A stretch of DNA of 64,000 bases from Taenia hydatigena (GCA_036345935.2 JADWOT020001080.1:1-64000), one strand, 5' to 3'; shown: positions 1-12,710, counted from the first letter of the stretch. Notes: a model not told the origin generated them from the sequence alone. Numbers and translations are program-made.

Positions 1-756
1 TCAGGGCTTCTTAACTGGTTGTAGTAGAGACTTACACTTTGAACGCATTTACTAATGCGCTAGCTAAGGATCTTTAGAAGCAGTCTCCGTTTTTTGCACT
101 CCTTCCAAATTGCAAGGCTTTTTATTGTTCTACGTTACCTACTCTGCTTGTGGCACATGCAGTGGAGGTGGATTTGCATTCGTATCAGGTTGGGAAACCG
201 GATCTGACCTGGTGTATGGCACAAGCTCTTTTGACTACGAAATCTACCGTCCACTACAAAAAAACTCTTTTGAATGACGTGCGAAAGGTGCAAATATGTG
301 TGCGACATCTTTGGAGGAGTGAACGCACACAGAGAGACATCCGTGAGTGTGTGTGTCCAGTGCAACGCTGAAAGGAAGAACGACGATTAGTCCGGAATGG
401 TCTACCAACCAGCAAACTGATTGGTGGGATCGGAAAGGAGGAGCATAATCACTCATTCCCCTTATTTGGATGTAAACTTTAAAATTCAACCAAATGATGC
501 TGACTCCAGCTTACCCCACACTGAAGTAGTTTGTTGTACGTGTACCATCGTCTGTTCCGTGGCACATCCATAACTTGGATCGGATGTGCGTTTTGTTCCA
601 GCGAACCGCTTGATGCTGCTAGGAGGTTCTACGATCACAAGGAATCGGTTCTCGCTGCTCAAGATCCAGAATTGCTTTCAGTAGCTGATTTGACTAAACT
701 CTGACTCCTTAGGTAAGTGAACACGAATCCGGAAACGATGGTGACGAAGCACTGAT

Positions 757-782
757 CTCCTCCTCCTCCTCCTCCTCCTCCT
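757..782 (+). repeat. CTC triplet tract, short allele
   Basis: A perfect pyrimidine triplet tract of 26 bases is followed directly by acag, so it forms the polypyrimidine tract of a candidate 3' splice site for the ankyrin-like exon starting at 787. The mirror copy in the right arm has 47 bases, seven triplets more. Confidence 0.95.
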
Positions 783-786
783 ACAG

Positions 787-1035
787 GTGCGAGATCATAC
801 ACTGCTGCATCGCCAGCTCATCTTCTGTCGCAGGATGCACTACAACTCGGCAATCTGCACACAACTGTTCCTCGCACGATCCGCAGCGGGAGATCTCTAC
901 GCCTCCGTCCATCGCCCCGCCTCCATTGATAATTTGGCGAGGGTACAGAGGTCATTCGCGGATCCGGCTGATCCCAAGACCACTGTGCTGCACGCGGTGT
1001 CTAGGCAAGGGTTGATGGAGATGGTTCGTGGATAA
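787..1035 (+). pseudogene. Ankyrin-repeat-like exon, left arm
   Basis: An open frame of 82 codons begins right after a textbook acceptor (CTC tract plus acag) and ends at TAA. Its last third reads TTVLHAVSRQGLMEMVRG, which fits the first helix pair of an ankyrin repeat (T-x-LH-A-xx-G-xx-E-xV). The motif survives in the diverged copy at 15.6 kb, where it is TALHAASRQGLMEMIR, so the frame was coding. An upstream exon candidate at 602-712 (acceptor ttgttccag, donor AG|gtaagt at 713, 74-bp intron) has protein-like composition but a stop before the donor in its best frame. The exon stops immediately after half a repeat, so this is probably a fragment of a larger ankyrin protein gene and may be dead. 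Confidence 0.4.
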
Positions 1036-2956
1036 TAGGTGAACTTGCACTCTTGCCGCTCAGCATTCCACTAGCAGAGCTCTTGACACCACTGACTGCA
1101 CCAATGCCGAATGGGTGTTTGTGAAATGCAAACGAAGGAAGTCTGAGTGACTTCCATTGGATGAAATGCAAAATCGCCATTTATTCCACATGACCAGCAC
1201 ATTTGTTACTCAAATGTACCTGTGGTTATCTCAAATTCATCCACACTCTAACTCGAGGTTGGAAATTGTTTGTGCTTAGGTGTGTTCGTTTGCCCATTTT
1301 CCGTGTAGGTGGAGGAAATAACAAGCGTTTTGGGAGTCATGACGAGGGACAGGGGATGTCGGAGGCTATTTCGATTTTAGTTGGACGTTAGGTGGTAGGA
1401 GGTTAAGCCATCAATCTGCCCCGCACCTCTCCCTGAGCAGTTTGAAATTATTACGGCGGTTGAAAGAAGTCGGAAATGTGTGCCTAAATAGGCATTTGCA
1501 GGTATTTTACGTGACGAAGTGTCTCCTTTTCTGAATTCGATTTATATCTGTCTTCCTCTGTTCGTAGTATCCTCACATGGTTTGATGGTGATCTCTTGAG
1601 TGGCAGCCCTTTATTTGTAATTTTGACCAATGTGAAGTTGTGTGAGTGACTTCCATCCGACACTCCTCGCAGCTATTCTCCCGACATGGAATTTATTTTG
1701 CTGAGTGCAACTGATTTGAATCCGCATTAGCAGATATCTATTTTGCGATACCCAATCCTTTACAGCACACCTAATAGTAAAGCATATTTTGTGTCTTGGC
1801 TGCTAGGGCGTAGGATGCTGCCTGAGTGCAGTCGTTGTGTTAGCTCCATTTGACTCCATTTTTCACATTCATCCATGAAAGAAGCTAGGAGTGTTAGGTT
1901 ACTTTGGCCTCTAGGTGACTCTTGCTGGCCGTGGACGAGTTTTTTTGCCCTGAGAGTTGGCGGAAAGTGGCAGTAGCCTTCAATATCTCCTGTTCGTTCC
2001 CGTCCTTTGGAGATGTGATCCCACGTCCATCCTCAGTGACCTCTCTGGAGGTCAGTGCTCTCTTTGGGAGGTGTCCTTCGCCCGATAATGTCGATGATGA
2101 TGGTCGATGCTCGCGTATTCTCCCAACCAGCGCTAGAGTGGTCATATCTCCTCCAGAAGTAAGGATTGTCCTTTGCCAGTAAGCCAATCGACTCCCTTTT
2201 GTGTGCTTCGGTTTGTCTGATGCACTGCCTACGACACTACTGGATGGAACATGCTCTCGCTGTTTACCTGTGACAACTGATCACTGCGTTAATTATTCAT
2301 ATTAGGCGATGTAGAGTGTTGTTTCGCGCCTCCTTCATCCTCTAGGCTAAAACGCCAAGCGTCAGTCTCGGTTCTATTTGTCAGGTTGATTAAGTGATTG
2401 TGACTTAATATCAGGTAACAAATTCTTGTTCTTTCTGTTGTTTTTTTTTCTTTTTTTTTCGTTTTCAGATCTTTTCTACATGCGGTGGCTGCTGGCAAGG
2501 CAGAGTGGCAAGTGCGAATAAATCGGCTACACTGAGTCCTTTGAGGTCTTCTGCTTCCCTTTCTGCGCCCATACCGCTCCTCACGTCGGCAACTACTGGT
2601 GGCACCGCCACTCTTCACATCATTGTAGTTTGCCTTCTCTGCAGAGAACTTACATTTCACAAATCAACGAATTGCAGACCACTTCACCTCCTACTTGTGC
2701 TTTCACCAGAACCCACTCCTATTTGTTCCTCGCTCCACTCCATGTGGGGTGTGCCCGTAGTTGGGTGAGAGGGAGAGACGCCTGGATAGGCTGTTTCGAT
2801 GAGATGACACACAACTGTTTGAAGGTGTGTGCCCATGCAAATTGCATTGACTGTACGCGAATGCAAAGATTAGCCGGTGGTTGAGGGTGGATACTGCGGA
2901 TCAGATGGGATGTTGCTCATTGTTAGTCAGATGGAGAGGAAGAAAGACGGCAACGT

Positions 2957-3100
2957 TCAGTAGTCGAAAAGGATTAGCTCCATTAAAGGGGACCTGAGAA
3001 GGCCCACTAGGCTGTCTTCAATGACTACTTGGGTTGGACCCTCACAAAGCACATCACCGAGAGTGGCAGCAAGGAACGCTTGTTTATCAGGGGTACTTCC
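2957..3100 (-). pseudogene. Conserved 144-bp terminal exon, left arm
   Basis: The frame starts with Gly-Ser and has 47 codons plus TGA. Motifs are DKQAFLAATLGDVLCEGPTQ, then VVIEDS, then LLRSPLM and a final LFDY before the stop. Separate copies at 22.6, 27.8 and 50.4 kb share DQAFL, LGD, TQ, IED, FL.SP and the F-[DE]-[YH] ending, so selection once acted on this protein frame. Predicted to be mostly helical. I do not recognise the family. The copy itself has no internal stop. A helical upstream block with motif FILALPTV lies at about 3106-3286 on the same strand, but with a frameshift inside it. Confidence 0.45.
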
Positions 3101-3594
3101 TTAGCTACAAAATCCTGCAGCTATGATGCACCGTCGGCAGCGCCAAAATGAAGAACACTTTAATCTGCAGGTGCATTGGCGCAGATATCTCAGCAACTAA
3201 ATCAAGCAGTGCTGGTTTCGCAAACTTGCATTGTGCAGGAGGAAAGGCACAATGTTTGGCTCGCAGGATCGCATCAAATGCGACACGGTTATTGCTTTGG
3301 CGTTAAATCCTTAATCTCCGCCTGCAGGTCCGATTTCGTTCACAAGCGTGCTCTTTTGAAATGCCGAGAAGACATCAGGGACCTTGTGGGCAAACATTTG
3401 ACCGAGCTAGGCACAGAAATATTCCAATTAAAATGCGACTCTCTGATCTAGAGTTGCTATTTCATGCTTTACTAATTTTTCATGTAAGTGATGTTTCCGC
3501 TATCCGATTGGTGAGGGCACGATAGCGGTGTCGCCCACCTCGACACCTACGTCTATCCATGCGCGAAAGTCGTAGCAATTGTGAGGTACTGCCA

Positions 3595-3720
3595 TTGGCC
3601 GGATCCCAACCGGTTGGGCATTAACATGGCCCACAAGCCAGTCACAGCGACGACGCACGCAAAAGGCAGGGACATATGAAGAGGCGAAGCAGAAGGTTGC
3701 TTCTTCGACATACCATCACC
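3595..3720 (+). pseudogene. Secreted-family promoter relic, left arm outer half
   Basis: The order gccattggcc, accggttgggcattaacatg, gccagtcacagcgacgacgc, ggcgaagcagaaggttgc and cttcgac matches the promoter and leader of the relics at 13.6 and 22.9 kb. The signal-peptide exon expected after cttcgac is not recognisable. Confidence 0.45.
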
Positions 3721-4657
3721 TTCCAGTCTAGTTCATCTTCTGCATCTCATACTTCACCGCAAGAATCCCTCTTCCTCGTCACTCCTTCCACCCTTCCTTT
3801 ACCGCCCAAACAAGACGTTATTGGCTGCAATGCGTCAACCTTTTATCTGTGTGCCATGCAAATCCGCAAGCCATGGGAAATTCACCACCAAAATAATGTA
3901 TCTTGAAGAAACTTTAAATAAGGCTTCTGCAAGTAGCAGACCCATACCAAATTCCCTAATGTCATGAATGATATTGTCCTTCTTTACTCTACCAGTCAAC
4001 AACTCAAGAGGGGATTGTGTTACACCAACCCGACGCCCTCACCATCACCACCTACAAAACGAAACAGTTGGATGGGTAGACGCACGTAGCAGTAGTTCTC
4101 ATCCAAGGTTTTGCAGCTCACAGTGTTCGAAGCGCTGAAGGAGGCAATGATTCAGCAGCAGACATGCTCTGCAATGCATGGAGTAGAGAAGAATAATGGA
4201 ATCGCTTAGTTAAACAGCGCCCAAAAGGGGTTGACTGAAGGGAATAGCACGCTTCTTACACAGGGCGATAATGCGCAGTTCATTGGTCGGTTTGTTACAT
4301 GTCATCATAAATATTGTGTTAAAAGGTGCCCTTTCCTAACTGATTTCTAACAACGAGTCATGTCCCTGCTCAATGTGTACGCGAAACAAAGTCCTCAATG
4401 CTGTAGTGGCATCATGTCACTTCTTCAACAAGATTGCAGACTTTGTTGTACTTTCAATCGCACTCATCATCTGTGCCACCAACAATCAACTGCCACCCAA
4501 CAAACAAAACAAAAACACTTCCATACCTGCTGAAGCCAAATATGCAGCAGTGGCTATCATACGTGCATAGAAATGGGCTGCGACTTACAGTCCTTCGATC
4601 CGCAATGGAACATCCCCACCACTGATTCAAACTTGCGCACCTACTGAAGCTGAGCCT

Positions 4658-5050
4658 TCAGCTTTGCTCCCCCATCGCCCCCTCCCCCCCTCTTAGGACA
4701 AAAGGAGACGCCATACTCGTATGCAGTACAGGCGTGTCCTTACCATAACCATCACTGGACGAAGGCACAGCAACCAGGCACCTTTGCTCTCTCCACCACC
4801 ATCCTCCGTGCTCCCCTCGGAAACAGTACTGCCTCGACGCCGCCAGTCTCCCCTCATCCCCTGTGGTGGTGTAGGCCAATTTCCTAGGGAATAATGGGCA
4901 AATGTGCTCAATACCACGACTGTCCATGACCACCAGAGCAAATGTCCACCTAAAAGCAAAGCTAAAGCCATCTTCGACTACTGAACGTTGCTGCCTTACT
5001 TCCTCCTCTCTATCCGACTTGCTGTTAGCAGCATTCCATTCGATTCGCAA
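4658..5050 (-). other. Open frame of 130 codons beside a splice-acceptor-like element
   Basis: The minus strand has tttgcttttag (4960-4950) followed by an open frame WTFALVVMDSRGIEHICPLF and on to a stop at 4658, with an overlapping 92-codon frame in another phase. Because two frames are open over the same stretch, coding is doubtful. The 27 bases 4934-4960 recur at the extreme right end of the window. Mirror: 43236-43628. Confidence 0.2.
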
Positions 5051-6612
5051 TGACTATCCCACACTGACATCACATTTGATGAAAGTCAGTTTGTTCCGCG
5101 ACCCAAGACTTGGAACATGTACAAAGGTATGCGTATTGATGAATATCCACCCAAAAAGTGACAATTTCACGGAAGAAGTTGAGTTTTATTGAGGTTTGCA
5201 TTGTGCTTAGCTCGGTCGGACATACGCTCACATGTTACGTGACATTAGCGCGACATTGAGAAGGAACACGTTTTGGTTGAAAACCGAGACTGTAGGCTGA
5301 GATTGGTGATCAACCTTCTCGCACTTGATGCAGCCTAAGAAGTCAAATGTTGTGCCTTCTTCCTTGCGCAATGCGTGCATGCTTGGACGACCTTTTGATA
5401 CTGTACTGCTTAAGTAGAATGAAAGGCAATAAATGTTAGGGTTAATTGGGTGCATTTTGAAAGCCCATTTACTCGGCAGAAAACTGATCCATCATCAGTT
5501 GTGGTGAGGTTTGTCCTGCATTTTAAATTTGGTCAGAGGAGAGCGAGGATTCTCTCATTTGCTTGATGTGGTTTTGTGTTAGTCAACGGCAAGAATGTGG
5601 ATCAGTGATTTCTAAGTGCATCTCACTGCTGACTCACGCGCACTAATCGATCGATCGATTGAATCGCTTGTCCCGAAGTAGTTGTGGATTGGTTAACTGG
5701 TTAAGCGATCGATACAGGGCAGGACACTGACACATACAGCCTCAGTTTGTAGCAGTCCATCGTCAGGCGAGGCGGCAGGTGAAGGCGACCCAACTTCCCA
5801 TCCTCTTTGACGGGTCACCGATTCCGAGCCGTAGCACAAGCGAGGTCGGCCTCACCAAGGAATAGGCAGTCACGGATCTCGCCCACACTGCCATGGAATT
5901 CCCTCAACGTGCTTTGCTGCAAGATTTATTAGGTGTCGAACTTCAATGCATCTTTTAAGTCTGGGTATTTTGTTGTCTACATAGTCACTGCTGCATGGTG
6001 CTCTCACTCACTTACGTAAAGCCCACTTCGGTGCTTGCAGGTCTCCACGTCAGAGTAAGTATTATGTCGCTTAACATTACCTCTTTCACATCTTCTCGTC
6101 CTTCTTTTTCTCCTCAATTCTCAACTCTTTCTTTCGTTTCGCTTGCAATGAGGGCAAGTGGTTTGCTCGGCAATAGGATTCGCACAATTTGCAGGAATTT
6201 ACATTTGTCTATTCCGTTAAATCTGTAAAAGTGAGCCACCGATTTATTTTCATGCTCATACCACAGTCACGATTGCGCTGCTTGCTAATTGTCGTTAGTC
6301 TACTTTATAGGCACTGTGGGAGGCCTAGGCAAAGCCATGCTCTAGTGGGTCAGGCTTGGCTAGGCTTAGTTATTTGACCTACCGCTCATGATTCATAGTC
6401 ACCTCTACAAAATGTCATTCAAGCACTGATTCGTTTGCCAGTCACAACCGGTTAAAAGCCAATGAGATTGAGTGAGGATATTCCATTCTGCCTTGCGTAT
6501 ATTTAGACAAGATAATCACATAGGCCACTGGTTACATTGGGGCCTGCAGCGAAGGTGAAAACTTCCGCTCCCTCCTTCCTTCTCAAGGTCTAGTTTGACG
6601 TAATTTCAACAG

Positions 6613-6807
6613 ATGTGTCTTAGCCTTCCAGTACTACTCTTTCCGCACTCCCTACACGTTGCTGCATTACCACGCCCCAAAGTGTCCCATTTCCTTGATA
6701 AGCTTAACAAATTAGATAGCCAACTGAGGTTCCATGCACTCAACTCCCTCCATCGCATTTTGGTGAGGAAAAACGCCATACTAGCCCTGTGTCACGCTAG
6801 GATTTAA
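6613..6807 (+). other. Member of an inverted pair in the arm, frame of 64 codons
   Basis: Starts ATG TGT CTT and aligns at nucleotide level with the minus-strand frame starting at 7548 (agccttccagtactactct against cattcttccggtgctactgg). The two lie tail to tail about 0.9 kb apart and are flanked by an inverted pair of flanks, 5990-6600 and 7560-8240. No family is recognised and the protein sequences do not align well, so this copy may be dead. Mirror: 41479-41673. Confidence 0.2.
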
Positions 6808-7332
6808 CTTTGACTTCCTGTCGACCGAAAGCTATCTCTGCTGTTTCCCTCTTTCTTCCGTTAGCGCCATTCTTCACCGATGCCGATTCAGTGAGTTCTA
6901 CTCATCCTTTATTGTCTCTGTCTCTTTTCAGCATCCACTTACTGCAGACCAGACAAGACACATATTACACTGCCCTACGCTTTGGGAATGAATGCATCAT
7001 ATCTTTAGCCGATATTGCCTTGTTTGGTGCCAGTTTTCACAATTTCTATTTCATCTTACTCTTTGAGCTAGTTGCAGACTCTACTTACTTAGTCTTTCCT
7101 TCATTGTACCCATAAGAGTTATGGTCATCGCAAAAGTTAAGGAGATGAGCCAAACTTCCTGTCAGTTGCCTGTCCGATTGATGAGAAGTTTCATTGTCTG
7201 CAGGTCGTTGAGGTCACTTTAATGCAATTAGCGGTGTTAACGAACGCTTCTACTTGATTATTTTGGATTGTCGAACAGATCTCCCCTACTTAAACTAGAC
7301 CGTTGATAGTTAGCCTTTGGTTCCCAGACTAG

Positions 7333-7548
7333 TCATAACCGATCGTCCAATTGACCGAAAACACACTCTTTTATAACACAGTACACGTGGGAAAGTCTAC
7401 AGAGCATTTGAACCAGCATCATGCAGCCCTCGAGGGTGATGCGACGTACATCAGAAAAGGAAATTGACTTCATTGCAACCTTATCGATCACGTAGCCAGT
7501 TGCTAAGCCAGTAGCACCGGAAGAATGAGACATTAGCGAAAGTGACAC
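7333..7548 (-). other. Member of an inverted pair in the arm, frame of 71 codons
   Basis: The frame starts at an alternative GTG-type position and contains MSHSSGATGLATGYVIDKVA, then ITLEGCMMLVQML. The composition looks protein-like (Gly-rich turn followed by helices), better than its partner at 6613. It could be a first exon. The identical mirror is at 40738-40953. Function unknown. Confidence 0.25.
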
Positions 7549-8249
7549 TGAGCTAAGCCACGGGAATGGAGGAGGCAGGAAGTCTTCACCTCCGCTGCAG
7601 ACACCAGTGTGTCGGGTGACCCAATGCGTTCATCTTGTTTCTAAATATGTGCGCGAGGCCAAATGGAAAATTCGCATTTGCCATCAATGCCTGCCTAGTC
7701 AATTGGATTGGCAAAAGAAGTGGTGCCACAGCGTGGCGAAGTGTGGCCTGCTCTAGTCTGGCCATGTAAGGGATTGCTACAGTTCATCCAAAATAGGCTA
7801 ACAACACTTGGCAAGTAAAGATAATGCAATGTGCATGCTGATTGTTTTATATTTGTTAGAGCACTATAATTTGGCGTAAATGTGACAAAGGTATAAGTGG
7901 AAGAGAAATCGATTACTTACTTTTGAGATTTTAACGCAATAGGCGAATGTGGGCTCTCGGTTAACTCACTCAGTTCCTTGTCTGTGAACAGCATTGGCCC
8001 TCAGCAAGGGTGAGAGTGGGGATGCCTCGAATCCTCCGATGAAGGTGGAGAACAGCGCACACTCACTTGTTGGTGGACAAAAGTAACAGGGAAGGAAGAA
8101 ACGAAGTAAAGATGAGAAGATCCGTGCGATGTGGGTAGCGTTGCCATCGGACAGTTGATTGGTGTCTGTGTGATACGTTGGCAGGCATTAATAGCAAGCA
8201 AACCATGACACCAAGGAGCACATGCTCTCACTCATCTCTTATTCTGCAT

Positions 8250-11200
8250 CAGAAGTAGATAGCCGGTTTTAAATCCGAATGTGGCTAGCCAATCTGACCT
8301 TCAGAATGACGAGAAGTGTTCCCCCACAATCCTTTCAGCTCCATGAATGTTGCACAACTGCCTAAATGTGCGTCAACCTCTTTTGCATTCATCGCAATGT
8401 TTTCTATGGTAGCACATGGTCACGCGTGAGGAAAGAAGTGTGCTTTCAACTGCACCATAATCGTCAGGTTATATGCACTGTTTGCGTTGAATACGCCCAC
8501 ACGAGCGTGAAGTAGAGTTGGATGCTCTGACACAATCTCACTAGAAACACTGAAGCTTCAAAGTTTGATCTCTGCACCTCCAGTGCATTAATACCCTACT
8601 TCAGTCATGAGGAGGTGTCATGCTGGCCATCACTGCTCACTTTTCGCCTCTTCAACACTCCCCATCGCCACTGATTTATTGTGCTTTAGGTAGTGCTTTT
8701 TGTTTGTAAATGCACTTCAAGAAGCAAATGTGTTTGCTTTAGCTGCTGCTGTGGCAAAACGACTTGCTGGTAGAAGCAGTTGCGCTCACTTAGACTTGTG
8801 ACACACATTCACCATCTCAGATTCACCAAAAGCTTGGCAAATTAACAAGCGACTTGTTGATTTTGCCCTCATGATGGGTAGCATCTCTTCACAGCTAGAT
8901 GCGTCAAAGCCATCGGGTGACAAAATCGAAAGTGGGTTTGTATTATTGTCCTTTGCGCTGCTTGGAGTCTGACTCGATTGTCTACCTGATGATATTTAAC
9001 GGGATCGACTTCCTCTGGTAAGTTGCAAAACAATTCCAAACTATTCACAATCGCATTTCACAGCACCTTTGCCCAATGGCGCAAAGCACCTCGTCCATCA
9101 GATCAAAACTTTCTAAGAGGAGGCCAATTTCCAAACTGGAGTGAGCGATTCAGACACTCACATTTACTTACCTACGGTACTGAGCAATTGACAAAAACTT
9201 CTACAGGCCTGAAATTTCTGCGTTCCTCATTGCTGAGAGCGGAATGAGGCAAACTACTTAGGCCACATTTACGTGTTTGACGTGCGAGACAGGTCTCTGA
9301 GTTGGCGAGGCCATCAAAATATAGTGATGTGCATGTCTGGACTGGTCAGAATATCACAAGCCACGCACAGCGCTACAATTTCTCGAGTATTCAATGCAAA
9401 TCTCCTGCAACTTACGGTTTTCGCTTCCAAACAGGCCTATTAGCAGTGTCTTTGGCTAAGGAAACTCCATTCGTCAACCACGGCAACTGCATGCACCGAC
9501 ACTCGTTTGTGCGAGTTCACCAAGAAGAGCACCTCGATGTCCCCACGTGAATTCTTGGCACAATCGTCAACCACAACCATAAGATGGCCAACATTTTTCG
9601 TGGTGAAAGGATCGGATTACGGCTGACTAGGAGCATTGGGATCTGCACACGTTACTTCATCGCAAGTACTAAACTTGTAAGGCCTCACTGCAAGCGCCAA
9701 ACTGACACCCACGCTGTGCTGGTGCAAACACGTTTGATGACGGTGTGCTAGCAGAGGCCTTCTATTTACTCTTGCAACTGCAGTTTCACCTAATCAGCTA
9801 ACCAGCCAACTGTGGGATGAAGTCAAGATGAAGGACATATTAATGCACTCAGGGCAGTTGACTAGACAATGAACGTGTGCCACAGTAGTCAGACAGCGAC
9901 ACTTTCTCTGCAGTTAAGACCTACTTTGTGTTTACAAACTGCCCCAACAGGAGAGAAGCACATTAGATTACGTGGGAATAGTTCATGTTGGTACGATGCT
10001 ACTAGAAGCATTTACTGGTGACTAATTCACAATCATTTTCGCAACATACCTTTCAGCTTACCACAGTGATGCCGGTAAGTACATTGAATTGCACCGTAAC
10101 CGGACTTGCAATGTGAGATTACTTGGCATTCTTTCTTCTCTACTTGGCACATCTCCCAATGCTTCCAAGTTACCTGGTTCATGCCTGCATTCGCTCTCAG
10201 TCTCCGTTTCTCTCTGTTCAGCGCACATTGTCCTGATTTCCACAGATGGGGTGTACTGTGGAACTTAGACTGCAAGTCCACCCATTTCTGCTGCGAAGTT
10301 ATCGCAGTTCACGAGAACCAGATGATGCGTCAATTGAGTTGAGTGAATACCTCGCCAGGTTAGCTGTCGACACCACGTCAGTGTCCAACCTCAAGTGTGG
10401 GCGATTCTCTTGATCATAAGCCAGTCTCTTCGGCGTACGCTGTCAGTGCAAAAGCAACTTTTTGCTGCCTCCATAGATGCGTCTTCATTGGCTCGAATGC
10501 ATGACAGTGAATTCTGAGAAGAGAATCTAAGTTAACGCATGCATTCTCAAAAGCTCATTTTGGATTGTTCTCACAGCTTCGTACTGTCGGCGTGCCAATG
10601 AGCCTGCAAATTGATGCAACATTTTACCACCCTTGTACTTGCTGCTCTTTACTTTAGCCACAAAACCATTGAGTAGGAAGACTTTTCACTCACGCACAAA
10701 ACGTTGTCACCACTTTACCCCTATTTTGTCTCCTTCGTCATTGTTTTGCAGTGCATTCAAGTAGTGGTCTTTCGTTTTGCAGCCTAAGTTGTTTCAAAGC
10801 TAGCACACTACGTGTTGTATTTGCCCTTTTTGCTTCTTAAATTCCGCCTTCTTTTCTCGACCAAGCAATAGAAAATGGTGCATCAGTGTCGGATATGAGA
10901 CCGGAGCTACCTTCATAGATTAAAGGTCAGGATGGAGTACAGCAAAGTGTCTTCTCCAGCATTGGTCTTCCATCCCTTTTGTTTGGCGCCGAGTGCGTCA
11001 ACACTCAGTGGTTAATGAAGTCGAAATTCAGGAAGTTGATGTGTGGAGGAAATCAAGAGCTAACGAATTTGAGATTGTACGTTTGGCCGATTACAATGGA
11101 TACGATTCCTGGCTTTTTTCACCAATACAATGCAGTTCTGATGATATTGATAATAGTAATTGAAGAACATCGTACAATCGGAACGAGTATTGCTTGAATG

Positions 11201-11950
11201 AGTCGCAATCGTGGCTGGGAATCGGTTATTGTTCCCTGTGAAGTAAATAAGTCACGATTGCCATAGATGTTATGCACTTGATACGTTACTAATATTGCAA
11301 CAATGCGCAGCACAATGTTCTTACAAATCACGTGGTCGCAACCACCCGGCTGGTGCTTGCACTGCTTTAAATGTGACGTTTAGGCGAGAACCTTGATGTC
11401 CCCGAAGCTTAGTGGGACCAACCTTCTGGTTCGCATTAAATTGAAGTTGCAGCAATAGCCACATTCACCCCCTCTTCCCTGCGACTAGCCCTGGCACAAG
11501 AAAGCCGATTGTTTTGCTGCATCTTTGCTGTCTCAGATGAGAGCGAATCAGCGAAATCTTGATGGAGACTAGAAGGGTGGTATGCCTCTGCGTCGAGGAA
11601 GTCGACCTTTTCTTCAAGCGCGTGGTCTGAGCCAGCGGATAGTGATTGCAAACGAATGCAATTTGAACGAAGACTAGGTCGCATTGCTTGGTCACGGTGG
11701 GATCGGCAGTCCTGTCGTACGGAGCTAAAAGCAATAAAGTGATGCGCTCACCTCAAGCACTCGCAGTGTTTAGGCCTTACTTTGCGGTTTCTGCAGTGAA
11801 CACTCGTGTGCTTCCCAATTACATGATGGCTGCGAATGCGACCAGCTGACTGAGTCTGCTCATCCTTGTGGCAAAAGTCTTCTTAACCAAGACGAGCAGC
11901 AGGACCCCTCCCTCAGTTAAATGGCTACTCATTTAGCGACCATGGTGAGT
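8250..11950. other. Left-arm stretch without recognisable genes
   Basis: Only short frames (up to 89 codons) are present, all mirrored at 36.3-40.0 kb. I see no match to the repeat families described elsewhere, so this is the part of the arm that is duplicated only by the palindrome. A candidate exon start with acceptor ccctcag lies near 11914 and a donor-like ATG|GTGAGT near 11943, without a convincing frame. Confidence 0.4.
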
Positions 11951-12454
11951 AGTGCGCCTTGAAACACGCGTTCTGCCAGGTGATGCAGGCTCCTGGCGAT
12001 CCCTTCCCATCCTCGTCTGGTTTTTGGTAAGGGCGGACAACACGAGGAGGAATTGTGTGTCCACCTTGAAGGTAGTGAGTTGGACTTTGCTCAAGCCACG
12101 TTCATCCGCTAATGAGAAAGCTGCCTCTCACCGACAATCCCCTACTCTCGAAGTGGCGACTCTTCTCAGTATAATTAACTTCACCTCTGTAGAATGCGGC
12201 TCTTCTGTAAATAGATCAGCTTGTACAAAACGCATGCTTCCATATCATTGCCCACATGTCTCTACTGGACACAGTCCATCAATGCTGTCAATTGGAGTGG
12301 CTCAATGGTCGCGTCACTTTGGCTGGGCGGAAAACAAACCTTAACCAGATGCACGAGACATCACTGGTGAACACGCACTTGGAGTGAAGAAACACTCATT
12401 ACTCAGACTACGAGCTCAATCGTACGCCTCTGCGAGGATGTAACCGTGGAGTAG

Positions 12455-12710
12455 ATGCCTCCAAGGTGCCCAACTGGAACAACTCCGATGATGTTTGTTG
12501 AGTGCCCTTTGGCAATGGATGAAACGACTGCGAGTGAGCCATCAGTTGTGGACTGTGGGGAGGAGCTAACACAGCAGATTGATGGGAGAAGCGGTCAAAA
12601 TACTGTCGTCCACATGGAAGCCTGTCGTGTCAGAGGCGTTGATCGCGACTGTGCTCGAGCAAGCAAAAGGCTTTACGGGACTGGCATGCAATGTCATCGG
12701 ATCTGATTGA
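12455..12710 (+). pseudogene. Conserved unknown frame with 2-nt deletion, left arm
   Basis: The first part reads MMFVECPLAMDE and SVVDCGEELTQQ. A 2-nt deletion relative to the 23.7-kb copy then shifts the frame; in the new frame the sequence continues RLMGEAVKILSSTWKPVVSE, ALIATVLEQAKGFTG and ends GSD-stop. The same residues are found in the 23.7-kb copy without the shift, so both halves were once a single exon. Predicted helical in its second half. Family not recognised. Confidence 0.4.

Larger units (their letters stand above)
5990..8240. repeat. Small older inverted repeat inside the left arm
   Basis: 5990-6600 and 7560-8240 are diverged inverted copies. Anchors: the reverse complement of 6550-6575 against 7575-7605 (ttcacctccgctgcag), and the reverse complement of 6195-6235 against 7912-7950 (cttacttttgagattttaac). 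The centre carries the paired frames at 6613 and 7548. A reciprocal copy exists in the right arm at about 40046-42296. Confidence 0.6.

Noticed and set aside
757..782. CRISPR-like or regulatory array in the triplet tract
   Set aside because: Simple trinucleotide repeat without spacers; it acts at most as a polypyrimidine tract.
2289..2660. Lys/Arg-rich 123-codon frame (and its mirror at 45626) as a nuclear protein
   Set aside because: The lysine run comes from an A-rich homopolymer, and the frame is not kept in the copies at 14.4 and 28.6 kb.
5643..5660. atcgatcgatcgatt palindrome as an operator
   Set aside because: A short simple repeat with no promoter or gene beside it.
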